Assembly (NCBI RefSeq): GCF_013393345.1
Contig: NZ_QJRF01000042.1
Span: 1-64,000 of the forward strand
Source of the DNA: Pseudomonas taiwanensis
GTDB taxonomy: Bacteria; Pseudomonadota; Gammaproteobacteria; Pseudomonadales; Pseudomonadaceae
Reading direction: 5' to 3'
DNA length: 64,000 nt
Below the pieces are notes generated by a model that had not been told where the DNA came from, did not search any database, and saw only the letters and a program-made list of their open reading frames with translations. Made by a program: the position numbers and the translations under genes. How positions within the stretch are numbered: the first letter of the stretch is position 1; every line of letters starts with the position of its first letter. Positions 47,911 through 56,200 of this stretch are shown here, one piece after another.

Positions 47911-48153
47911 GTGAACCAGCAAAACCTCGCCGACTTTATCTGGAACGTGGCCGACGTGCTGCGCGGCGATTTCAGACAGTCCATCTACGGCCGCATCATC
48001 CTGCCCTTCACTTTGCTGCGCCGGCTGGAGTGCGTGCTGGAGCCCACCCGCGACAAGGTGCGCAGCCAGTACCAGGCGATGAAGGCCAGCGGCGTGGATA
48101 GATTTGCTGGGCGCGGCGAGATCTTGATTGGGTGGCACTCAACTTCTCGATGA
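47911..48153 (+). pseudogene. Truncated type I restriction-modification subunit HsdM
   Basis: From GTG 47911, preceded by GGAAGGA, the frame reads (M)NQQNLADFIWNVADVLRGDF, GRIILPFTLLRRLECVLEPT and stops resembling HsdM at about residue 63 (near 48100), followed by an unrelated tail to a stop at 48151. Intact HsdM has about 500 residues with an N6-adenine methylase domain, all missing here. The breakpoint precedes the palindrome cluster at 48198, so the locus has been cut by insertion or deletion. Confidence 0.85.
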
Positions 48154-48197
48154 GTCGGAGCGCGGCGCAACAATTCGCTCAAGCACATTCGGCTGTC

Positions 48198-48338
48198 GTG
48201 GCATTACCTGGCATTCCGTGCCATTAAATGGCTTTTCATGGCACGGAATTGCGAGATCACGATAACCGCGCCGATTATTACGTGGCATTCCGTGGCTTAA
48301 CGTGGCATTCCGTGCCATGGAATGCCACGTTAAGCCAC
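48198..48338. repeat. Palindrome and repeated TGGCATTCCGTG motif cluster
   Basis: The core GTGGCATTCCGTG occurs at 48282-48294 and 48302-48314 (20-bp period), with TGGCATTCCGTG at 48209, a related GTGGCATTACCTG at 48198 and an inverted relative at 48239. At 48292-48311 and 48319-48338 there are perfect 20-bp inverted arms separated by a 7-nt loop (GTGCCAT). The motif shares GTGGCAT with the TrfA iterons at 45227. Confidence 0.8.
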
Positions 48339-48486
48339 AGGTTGGAGCTGTGAGGACATAACACAACGTCAAAGCGCGGTGTCCCCAGCCGGCTCGGCGT
48401 CGGTCGCGGCTAAATTTCAAGTGAAACTGAACGAGCGAGCCTCGATGGCGGCATATTTGCCGCATTAATCTGGCTGAAATACCGCC

Positions 48487-48553
48487 GTATCACAGGCTGC
48501 ACGCTTTACGTGTATCACATGCTGCACGCCCCCCTGTATCACACGCTGCACGC
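48487..48553 (+). repeat. Second iteron-like array, three copies
   Basis: GTATCACAGGCTGCACGC (48487), GTATCACATGCTGCACGC (48512) and GTATCACACGCTGCACGC (48536) are 18-bp direct repeats differing at one position, spaced 25 and 24 bp. They are unlike the TrfA iterons. No initiator gene of another family is seen nearby. Confidence 0.85.
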
Positions 48554-48754
48554 TTGAAAATCAGTGCGAGACTATTACGGGTAGACGAATAGGGTGATAC
48601 ACCACGACCTGAAATAGCTTCTCAGCATGACGACGAGGAGGGGTTTAGGTGCCGAATCCGCATCCGACGTTTGCGGTACCGACAGTGAAGCGATATCCGC
48701 CTCCTGATCTGCCCGCTGCCGACCATTGTTCGACAGCCTGCCTCGCCGTAATGA

Positions 48755-49219
48755 CTACAGCACGAAGCCCTCGGCCAGCTCTGTCAGCAACTCCTCAACA
48801 AGTCCAGCCCCTGCTGAAGACGTCAGCATCTGTAGCGGTGAGTTGCCAGAGAACCGGGCCTTTGGCTTCGAGAGCCAGCGCCTCGCTTTACCACGAGAAC
48901 CGAAGAGCAGCTCGGCCACCACCAGGGCATGTATGACGCGAAAGAGCCGGTCGCTCTCATCCGCAGACAGGCGACCAACTGATACGGCATCAGGAGCAAT
49001 CACTTCGCAGGCCAGGCGTGCCTTTAGAATGACCCCTGATGAGATCTGCTCACATGCATGGGCATCGATGTCACCCTCCCGAAGCAGCTTCGCCAGATGA
49101 GCGATCGGGATACCTTGAATGATGTGCGTATGCACCGCCGTATCGGCGGCATCCTCTGGTAGGCCTAGCAGCCTTGCCCTGCGACGGCGGTAATCATCCG
49201 CCAGGATCTTTGCAAGCAT
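48755..49219 (-). CDS. Xre/MbcA/ParS-type antitoxin
   Basis: 154 residues. An N-terminal helical region precedes the DUF2384-like C-terminal part: LSADESDRLFRVIHALVVAELLF, then GSRGKARRWLSKPKARFSG, PLQMLTSSAGAGLVEELLTEL. This domain marks antitoxins that normally pair with a RES-domain toxin encoded directly downstream. Here nothing with a RES domain follows (the downstream side is the iteron array), and instead an unrelated gene lies 8 bp upstream in the same operon. Assignment to the antitoxin family is good; toxin partner is uncertain. Confidence 0.8.
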   Translation of the reverse strand: MLAKILADDYRRRRARLLGLPEDAADTAVHTHIIQGIPIAHLAKLLREGDIDAHACEQISSGVILKARLACEVIAPDAVSVGRLSADESDRLFRVIHALVVAELLFGSRGKARRWLSKPKARFSGNSPLQMLTSSAGAGLVEELLTELAEGFVL

Positions 49220-49227
49220 GGCGCACC

Positions 49228-49647
49228 TCAGATGGCAGAAATCACGCGCCCTACGTAAGCCAGCCCATCGAGCTGGACATCGAGAGGTTCATGCAAATCG
49301 GGCAGGAGGGGATGCAGTAGTCGCTGAGATTCACCGACCCGCTCGACCCTTCCGATATAGGCAGTACTGGCCCTGTGGCTTAGGTAGCAATGAATCTGGT
49401 CCCGGCGCTCGTAGAAGTCGTCAGTGTTCATCGCGTATACATCCGTGCTTATCAAGAACAGCACCGCCGTGTGGTGCACTCGATAGCCTGGTTTCAGCCA
49501 GAATCCGCGCTTGCGTATTACCTTGCCTGGCGGAACCTCCAGGTACTCTACGTTGCCCGGGACAGCCCCCTCATCCAGATAGGGAGCAATCTGTGTCGTC
49601 ATGGTCAGCACAGGGCATCCGCTGTAGGTACGCTCTCGATTCCGCAT
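49228..49647 (-). CDS. Unknown protein in operon with the Xre/ParS-type antitoxin
   Basis: 139 residues from ATG 49647, preceded by GAGGGA; a second ATG at 49602 is possible. It reads EYLEVPPGKVIRKRGFWLKPGYRVHHTAVLFLISTDVYAMN, DDFYERRDQIHCYLSHR, RLLHPLLPDLHEPLDVQLDG. It has no RES, PIN, RelE or other toxin signature that I recognise. Its position 8 bp before the antitoxin, in an antitoxin-second order, makes it the candidate toxin or accessory factor. Confidence 0.6.
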   Translation of the reverse strand: MRNRERTYSGCPVLTMTTQIAPYLDEGAVPGNVEYLEVPPGKVIRKRGFWLKPGYRVHHTAVLFLISTDVYAMNTDDFYERRDQIHCYLSHRASTAYIGRVERVGESQRLLHPLLPDLHEPLDVQLDGLAYVGRVISAI

Positions 49648-49723
49648 GAGTCCCTCGCTATCTGAGCTTTCGGTGAAAGGCTAAAGCGTTGCTATACGGT
49701 CACAACCGGGGGTCGCGGTCGCG

Positions 49724-49999
49724 CTATGGACCCCCATGAGCAGTCTTGTTATCGCGGGGCTCGAGAGACTTTGCTTTCACCCAGGCGATCACGCCACCGA
49801 TGACGATGCTGACGATTGCCGCTAAAGGAAACGGAACAATCCTGGCGAGCAGAACAAGGGCGAGCGCGCCGGCAGTACCGCCACCGGCGACTGCCCCAAG
49901 CACAGGGGTTCTGCGACACGCAGCGATGAAACAACAGATGCAATCAACCAAGAGCAGCAGCGCTCCGAGGTAGAGCACTTCGAGTTCGGTTTCGATCAC
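49724..49999 (-). CDS. Small membrane protein coupled to the resolvase
   Basis: 91 residues if started at GTG 49999, which overlaps the resolvase TGA (GTGA). A longer frame to 50062 would overlap the resolvase by 67 bp. Three hydrophobic segments are visible (LYLGALLLLVDCICCFIAAC, AGALALVLLARIVPF, LAAIVSIVIGGVIAWV) with a charged C-terminus. The family is unknown. Confidence 0.5.
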   Translation of the reverse strand: MIETELEVLYLGALLLLVDCICCFIAACRRTPVLGAVAGGGTAGALALVLLARIVPFPLAAIVSIVIGGVIAWVKAKSLEPRDNKTAHGGP

Positions 50000-50553
50000 G
50001 ACTGGCTGCCCTGCTGGCGATACTTGTAGAGGGTGCTTCGGCTGATCTTCAGCGCTTTGCATATCTCGTCAGGTGAACGACTCTGATCACTTGCGAGGGC
50101 TTGAATTGCAGCAATCGTCTCTGGAGGCACCCCAGGTCGCCCCCCTTGTCGCCCTCTAGCGCGAGCGGCATCGAGGCCGGCATATGTGCGCTCCCGAATC
50201 AGGTTTCTCTCGAACTCCGCCATCGCGGCAAACACATGGAACACCAGCCGGCCGGCAGCACTGGTGGTATCGATCTGTTCCTTCAGGCTTTCCAGGCCCA
50301 CGCCTCTGGCTTCGAGGTCGGCAGTGAGGCGCAGCAACTCGGACATTGATCGGCCCAGGCGATCAAGCCGCCAAACAACCAGGACATCGCCCGGCCTGAC
50401 AAAAGCCAGCGCCTCATCAAGTCCGGGACGCGATGCCTTCGCGCCACTCATCTTGTCACTGAAGGTCCGCTCACAGCCGGCAGCGATCAGCGCGTCATGC
50501 TGAAGGTCGAGTTGCTGATCATCCCGTGATACCCGCGCATACCCAATCTTCAT
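49996..50553 (-). CDS. Serine recombinase, Tn3-family resolvase type
   Basis: 185 residues: catalytic Ser in KIGYARVSRDDQ (residue 9), then SGAKASRPGLDEAL, VVWRLDRLGRSM, the E-helix AAMAEFERNLIRERTYAGL, and a C-terminal Hin-like HTH (SPDEICKALKISRSTLYKY). Such enzymes resolve cointegrates at a res site. No Tn3 transposase is in the window, so it may be a remnant transposon or a plasmid multimer-resolution module, which would fit the nearby replicon. Confidence 0.93.
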   Translation of the reverse strand: MKIGYARVSRDDQQLDLQHDALIAAGCERTFSDKMSGAKASRPGLDEALAFVRPGDVLVVWRLDRLGRSMSELLRLTADLEARGVGLESLKEQIDTTSAAGRLVFHVFAAMAEFERNLIRERTYAGLDAARARGRQGGRPGVPPETIAAIQALASDQSRSPDEICKALKISRSTLYKYRQQGSQS

Positions 50554-50590
50554 CAGTCCGCATTCTCGGCATCATGTGGCGTTTACGTAT

Positions 50591-50618
50591 TTTGATTTAA
50601 AGACGAGTTAAAATCAAT
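50591..50618. promoter_or_regulatory. Candidate res subsite upstream of the resolvase
   Basis: An AT-rich dyad TTGATTT...AAATCAA with a 12-bp centre lies 38 bp upstream of the resolvase start, in the place and with the composition expected of a resolvase-binding site. Only one subsite is clear. Confidence 0.4.
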
Positions 50619-50755
50619 CTGGCGTAGAGATTTTCGGGGGCAAGAGCGATGGCGCGCCCGTGTCCGCAAAACAACCGTTTTAGAGACTGGACGTCTAGAT
50701 AGGCCATTTCATTCGCACTGCCACGTAGACGACATCGGTACGAACGGCTGAGATC

Positions 50756-50942
50756 GGCCGATTCTGTTGAAAAAGTCGGTGTCGTCGCGATTCACTCATT
50801 CGAGGCGGGAAATACATCCGATTGAGGCGCTGCTATGCGAAATATGGAGCAATTCAGTGTTTGACGCTGGCTCAGATTTCAACGTCAACCGCTCACTTTC
50901 GCGGCCAGACATTGCGGAGGGAGTTTTTCAACAGAATCGGCC
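50756..50942. mobile_element. MITE-like segment bounded by 19-bp perfect inverted repeats
   Basis: GGCCGATTCTGTTGAAAAA at 50756-50774 and its perfect inverse at 50924-50942 enclose 149 bp with no gene. The AATCGGCC-TTTTTCAACAG type of terminus is familiar from IS5/IS1182-like elements in proteobacteria, but no transposase is present, so this is an internally deleted or non-autonomous copy. Target duplications are not evident. Confidence 0.75.
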
Positions 50943-51414
50943 AAAAGCAGACTTTAGATGCATCTACGGAAGTCGGGGCAATCACCGATGCTCAGTCACC
51001 AGATTTCTTCGAGGCTTCATCTGCACGCAGGTAACGAGTCTGGTTGTACTCAACCACCTTGGCTTGCTGCCCTCCAACGCAATCATCCGGATCCAGACGC
51101 GCCAGGCATAGGTCATCTGCCGCGATAGTCCCTCTTGAAGTTGTCTCACTCATAGGTTGTGCTAGCCCGGCATCTTCCTGCACCGGGAACGAATAAAGTT
51201 CCGCCTGAGAGAAGAGCGGCAAGCGTGGAGTACGCTCATGCAACTGTCCAAGATCAGCGGGCCTTTGGAGCCAGGTAGTTTTTTCGGTGCAGCTTGAGAT
51301 GCTCATGGTGCTCTCGATAAGGCCCGGAATACGGCGGGCCGGCTACCTAAGCGTTGCAGAATGCAAGACCTGCGTCGGTGCGCCACCGCACCCATGCCCG
51401 ACACCGTGCAAGGC
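50943..51414. other. Degenerate intergenic stretch
   Basis: I see no supported gene. An open frame on the minus strand (50992-51306) has no clear ribosome site and no family resemblance. The stretch lies between the MITE-like segment and small unknown genes. Confidence 0.4.
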
Positions 51415-51585
51415 TCATGCTTTGGGCCCTTGCGGCAGTTCGTCGCTCTTTGGTACGCGTGCCGCGTCGTTCGTCTCCTCGACATGGTGGAGTAACAACT
51501 CGCCGGACGTCTTCAAGGACGGCGGCCGTCGAGAACGACGCTTGCCGGTTATTCGACGCAGGTTGGGATCGATGTAAGTGTGCAT
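51415..51585 (-). CDS. Possible small basic protein
   Basis: 56 residues from ATG 51585, preceded by AGAGG at a suitable distance: MHTYIDPNLRRITGKRRSRR followed by PPSLKTSGELLLHHVEET. No known family. Support is limited to the ribosome site and a plausible composition; frames on the opposite strand are comparable in length. Confidence 0.35.
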   Translation of the reverse strand: MHTYIDPNLRRITGKRRSRRPPSLKTSGELLLHHVEETNDAARVPKSDELPQGPKA

Positions 51586-51766
51586 GACGACCTCTGAAGA
51601 GAGGGCTCTGCGGGATGCGGAGCCTTTCACCGATCATTGCAGGTCCTCAGCGCCATCTCAGTGCGCTGCCCCACAGATGGCTAAGTGCTCCAACGCACCG
51701 ACCGCGCGCGACGAGCCTGTCACCCTACTCACAGCACGCAAATTCGCATACCTGCAAGGAACCGAC

Positions 51767-52063
51767 ATGACCGACGAAGCCGATAGTCACAGTCCCGACA
51801 CTTTTGATACCGCCGCAGAGGAACCAGCTAGCCTCACGGGCAAACAAAGAACACGCGCCCTCTATCACTTCCTCGACAGGATCGACGTGATCATCAAGAA
51901 ACGATGCGAGCTACTGCGGGTACAGCAATCCAGATCGAAATCCCCAGGCGAACAACCTCTGCGACAGGAAATGCAAGCGCCCATGCGTTTTGATCGCTCC
52001 ATCACCCCACGCGGCGATGACGAACTCACCGACCTAAGCCCCGTCGAGGCTTCCAAGCGCTGA
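51767..52063 (+). CDS. Small hydrophilic protein of unknown function
   Basis: 98 residues from ATG 51767, preceded by AAGGA: MTDEADSHSPDTFDTAAEEP, then a helical segment RTRALYHFLDRIDVIIKKRCELL and a disordered charged tail. No family recognised. It may belong to the stress module that begins with csbD at 52228. Confidence 0.5.
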   Translation: MTDEADSHSPDTFDTAAEEPASLTGKQRTRALYHFLDRIDVIIKKRCELLRVQQSRSKSPGEQPLRQEMQAPMRFDRSITPRGDDELTDLSPVEASKR

Positions 52064-52227
52064 TCCCCCTATCAGGCACTGGTCTTCCCAGCAACGGCCA
52101 GGCTCCGCGCGAAATAGCCGGCACTATGCGCGATGGCGCACCGACCGATCATATCGCCGCTGCCATGCTGGTTCTGATGAGCACTCGCCCGTTCGCGAGT
52201 ACGCCATCCAATGACTGAGGTCAGACC

Positions 52228-52443
52228 ATGAGCAGGATTCTTGCAGACATCATCAAGGGCAAATGGCGAGAGCTGGTGGGGACTGCCAGGGTCCTATGGG
52301 ATGAACTGACCGTAGCCGAACTGATCAGCTCCGAAGGTGACGCCCAGAAACTGGCCAACCTGATCCAGGAGCGCTACGAGATGACCCATGAAGAAGCCGA
52401 GAAGCAAGTGATCAGCTTTTTCGAGAGAAGCCGCACCGTCTAG
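52228..52443 (+). CDS. CsbD-family stress protein
   Basis: 71 residues: MSRILADIIKGKWRELVGTARVLWDELTVAEL then EGDAQKLANLIQERYEMTHEEAEKQV. The KGKW...G and L-I-Q-x-R-Y patterns are those of the CsbD/YjbJ family, small hydrophilic proteins induced by general or osmotic stress. Function at the molecular level is not established. It opens a cluster leading to the glucan synthase. Confidence 0.85.
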   Translation: MSRILADIIKGKWRELVGTARVLWDELTVAELISSEGDAQKLANLIQERYEMTHEEAEKQVISFFERSRTV

Positions 52444-52487
52444 CTGCCAGCACCACCTGAAGGACCAGCCTGGCAAAGGAGATGACC

Positions 52488-52724
52488 ATGATCTCCGCAT
52501 ACTTTGTAGTTTCGAGAAGCTCCGGCAACATCATCCGGATCACCCGGCGCGAGAGCCCGCCAGACGATACCCCCACCGTTATCAATGTACCGGTGTCGAG
52601 TTCCAGCCTGATGCACTATGACGACTTCTACGCTTCCGGCGAGGATCTCATCAGCCTGCAAAGCGTTATCCGAGTGGCCAAGGCCGATAACGCCAAGCCG
52701 CAGAATTCGTGCCGGATCGTCTGA
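52488..52724 (+). CDS. Small conserved-type protein of unknown function
   Basis: 78 residues from ATG 52488, chosen over the ATG at 52482 because AAAGGAG (52475-52481) is 6 bp upstream of the former and abuts the latter. MISAYFVVSRSSGNIIRITR, then a short beta-rich body and a VAKADNAKPQNSC tail. No family recognised. It lies between csbD and the membrane protein gene. Confidence 0.6.
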   Translation: MISAYFVVSRSSGNIIRITRRESPPDDTPTVINVPVSSSSLMHYDDFYASGEDLISLQSVIRVAKADNAKPQNSCRIV

Positions 52725-52871
52725 TCCACAAGTCGCCCCCAGCTATATCCGCCGGCCCGAAACAGCGGCGCATGGCTCACCTATGTGCGCTAGCAGACAG
52801 ACGCCCCCCGGACACCCCGCCCAGACTCGACAAGGCAACTCTGCACAGCACTTGGCCGGGGTGAATCCACG

Positions 52872-53255
52872 ATGGATATGTATTGGCTGAAGCGCAGCCG
52901 AACAGCGCATCAGGCTGATCTGCTGATGAATGGCAGCACAGCGATCGTGCTGGCGGCTTTCCTGCTGTTCGCGGGCCCGCAAGAGCCCTGGGTGGAAGGC
53001 ATTGCCCTGGCCATGATCGGCCTGGCTGCATGGGTTCCCATCAAGACAATGCTGCGTCACTACACGCCATGGCCCCGGCAGCCGGGCGTGCGCGCGAGCA
53101 TCCCGACGCTGCTGACGAACTCCGCGCTGCTCGGTGCGCTGCTGTTGATGCCCCTGGCGCTGGCACTGGCTCCCTGGGACGCTGCCGCCTTCGGCATCGG
53201 GCTGCTATGCGGCTACCTGCTCGACCGCGTCGACATGCAGCGCACCGGCCGCTGA
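52872..53255 (+). CDS. Small multi-span membrane protein upstream of the glucan synthase
   Basis: 127 residues from ATG 52872 (a second ATG lies two codons on), preceded by GGGGTGA. Four hydrophobic segments are visible: AIVLAAFLLFAGP, WVEGIALAMIGLAAWVPI, LLTNSALLGALLLMPLALALA and AAFGIGLLCGYLL. It ends 29 bp before the glucan synthase start, so it is probably cotranscribed with it; a helper role is inferred from position only. Confidence 0.7.
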   Translation: MDMYWLKRSRTAHQADLLMNGSTAIVLAAFLLFAGPQEPWVEGIALAMIGLAAWVPIKTMLRHYTPWPRQPGVRASIPTLLTNSALLGALLLMPLALALAPWDAAAFGIGLLCGYLLDRVDMQRTGR

Positions 53256-53284
53256 CGCGGCGACCACAACCTCAGGCCTCCGGG

Positions 53285-56200
53285 ATGGACATTCTTCGTG
53301 CCCTGGCATCGCTCCGGCCACCCAGCCTCAACGCCCTCTTCTCGCGCTGGCGAACGGCCTACCGACATTTCGAGTACGAGCCCGACTTGCGCTCGGACCT
53401 GTTCAGCGCGGATCAGATGGAGCAACACGGCCCGCTCCTGGCCGGGCTGCACCGACTGAGCCCCCACAGGACGCCGGACGGGCTGTTGCAGCGATTGAAC
53501 GACAACGAAGCGACCCTCGCCAGCAGTTGCCGAATTCTCACGGCCGCCTCGCTGTCGAGCCGGCGCATCACGCCCGCAGGGGAATGGCTGCTGGACAACC
53601 ACTATCTGATCGAAGAGCAGATCCGCACCGCACGCAAACACCTGCCCAAGGGATACTGCCGCGAGCTGCCGCACCTGGCCTCCGGCGGTTCCGAGGGCTT
53701 GCCGCGGGTCTATGACATTGCCCTGGAGACCATCTCCCACGGTGATGGACGGGTGGACTGCGACAGCCTCAGCCACTTCGTCCGCGCCTACCAGGCCGTA
53801 TCGCCGCTCAAGCTCGGCGAACTCTGGGCCATTCCCATCATGCTGCGCCTAGCGTTGATCGAGAACTTGCGCCGCTTGGCCTCGCGCGTCATGGCCAACT
53901 GGGATGACCGCAACCTGGCCGATGACTGGGCCGACCGGCTGGCCGAGATTGCCGAGCAGGACCCGAAGAGCGTCGTACTGACAGTGGCTGACATGGCACG
54001 TACTGCGCCACCGATGACCAGTTCCTTCGTCGCCGAGCTGGCCCGACGACTGCAAGGCCAGAGCGCGGCGCTGGCCTTGCCGCTGAGCTGGATCGAACAG
54101 CACCTGGCCGAGTCGGGGCTGAGCATCGAGCGCCTGGTATCGGCCGATGCCCAGCAGCAAGCCGCGGATCAGGTGGCAGTCAGCAACAGCATTGCCAGCC
54201 TGCGCCTGCTGTCGGCCACCAACTGGCGCGATTTCGTCGAGGCCATGAGCCACGTCGAACAGGCATTGCACGAAGACCCGGCCGGCGTATACGGCGCCAT
54301 GGAGTTCGCCACCCGCGACCTCTATCGGCACGTGGTGGAGCACCTTGCCAAGCATTGCGAAAGCACGGAAATAACCGTAGTCCGCACCGCTCTCGATCTG
54401 GCAGGACGCGCCCCGTCCGAGGAGATCGCCGGCCACGTCGGCTACTACCTGATCGACAAGGGACGGCCTGAACTCGAACAACGCCTGGCTGTACGCCTGA
54501 CGGTCCGGGAACGCTGGGAGCGCCTGTTGCAGAGTGCCCCCCTGCTCTTCTACCTGGGCCCGGTTGTGCTGCTGTCCCTGGGTTTGACCTGGCCCTTCAT
54601 CCACTGGGCGCTGGCCAGCGCCCTGCCGTCTTTTGCAGTGGCCCTGCTGGCGCTGTCAGCCGCCCTCATGGCAAGCCGGTTGGCGGTCAGCCTGGTGAAC
54701 TGGCTGGTCACCCTGACCGTGGCTCCGCACCAACTCCCACGCCTGGACTACAGCAAAGGCATCCCCGCCGAGGCACGCACCTTGGTGGTGGTACCCACCT
54801 TGATCGGCAGCGCCAAAGACATCGACGAGCTCTGCGAAGGCCTCGAGGTCCGCTTCCTGGCCAACCGCGACAACAACCTGCATTTCGCCCTGCTGAGCGA
54901 CTTCCTGGATGCCAGCACCGAGGTCCAGGAACAGGATGCCGAGTTGCAGGCCCTGGCGCGGGAACGCATCGAAGCGCTGAACCGCAAGTACCCCGACGCG
55001 GCCGTGGACAGGTTCTTCCTGTTCCATCGCGCGCGCCGCTGGAACCCTGCGGAGGGAACCTGGATGGGCTTTGAGCGTAAACGCGGCAAGATCTCCGAAC
55101 TCAACGCGCTGTTGCGTGGCACTGGCCTGGAACGCTTCGCCTTGATTGTCGGCAGGATCGACATCCTCTGGCAGGTTAACTACGTCATTACCCTCGACAC
55201 CGATACCCAACTGCCGCGCGATGCGGCGCGGCAGTTCATCGGTACCCTGGCCCACCCGCTCAACCGCGTCCGTATCGATCCTCAGGGGCAACGCATCATC
55301 GGTGGCTACGCCATCCTGCAACCACGGGTTGGCATCAGCCTGCCGAGCACCGCTCGCTCCACCTATGCCCAACTGCTCGGCAGCGACGCCGGGGTCGACC
55401 CCTATACCCGCGCCGTGTCGGACGTGTACCAGGACCTGTTCCAGCAGGGCTCGTTCATCGGCAAGGGCATCTATGCGGTGGATGCCTTCGAGCAGTCCCT
55501 CAACGGCCACTTCCCGGACAACAGCATCCTCAGCCATGACCTGATCGAGGGCTGTTTCGCACGCTCAGGGTTGCTCAGCGACGTGCAGCTCTACGAGGAA
55601 TTCCCGTCGCGCTACAGCAACGATGTGAAACGCCGCCACCGCTGGATTCGCGGCGACTGGCAACTGCTGCCCTGGACCCTGCCCTGGGCACCCAGCGCCC
55701 ACGGCCGCCACCAGCGCAATCGCCTTTGCGCCCTGTCGCGCTGGAAGATTGCCGACAACTTGCGGCGCAGCCTCGAACCCGCCGCATTCCTGTCCATGTT
55801 CCTGGCGGGCTGGCTGTTGATGGACCAGCCCCTGGCCTGGACCCTGGCGGTACTGGCCATCGGCATGCTCACGCCACTGCTAGCCTCACTGCTCGACCTC
55901 CTGCGCAAGCCCCACGACATGTCGTTGGGGCAGCACCTCACGGCTACCCTACGCGCCTCCTCCCAGCACTTTTCCCGCGCCTTGCTGAGCCTGGCCTGGT
56001 TGCCCCATGAAACCCACTACAGCCTCGACGCGATCCTGCGCACCCTGTGGCGCATGTACGTCAGCAAATCCCGGCTGTTGCAGTGGAGCCCGTCACGGGA
56101 GGTTGAGCGCACCAGCACCAACCACTTGAGCAGCCTGTACCGGATGATGTGGTTCGGCCCGGCACTGGCCTTGCTTCTCGTGGCACCGCTGGTGATGAAC

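Noticed and set aside
48649..49100. Plus-strand frames opposite the antitoxin gene
   Set aside because: Proline/serine-rich shadow frames of the DUF2384-type gene.
49228..49647. RES-domain toxin
   Set aside because: The Arg-Glu-Ser pattern and usual length and order of RES toxins are absent, so the gene is left as unknown.
50992..51306. 104-codon minus-strand frame
   Set aside because: No ribosome site, no recognisable family, and it lies in a degenerate stretch next to a MITE-like element.
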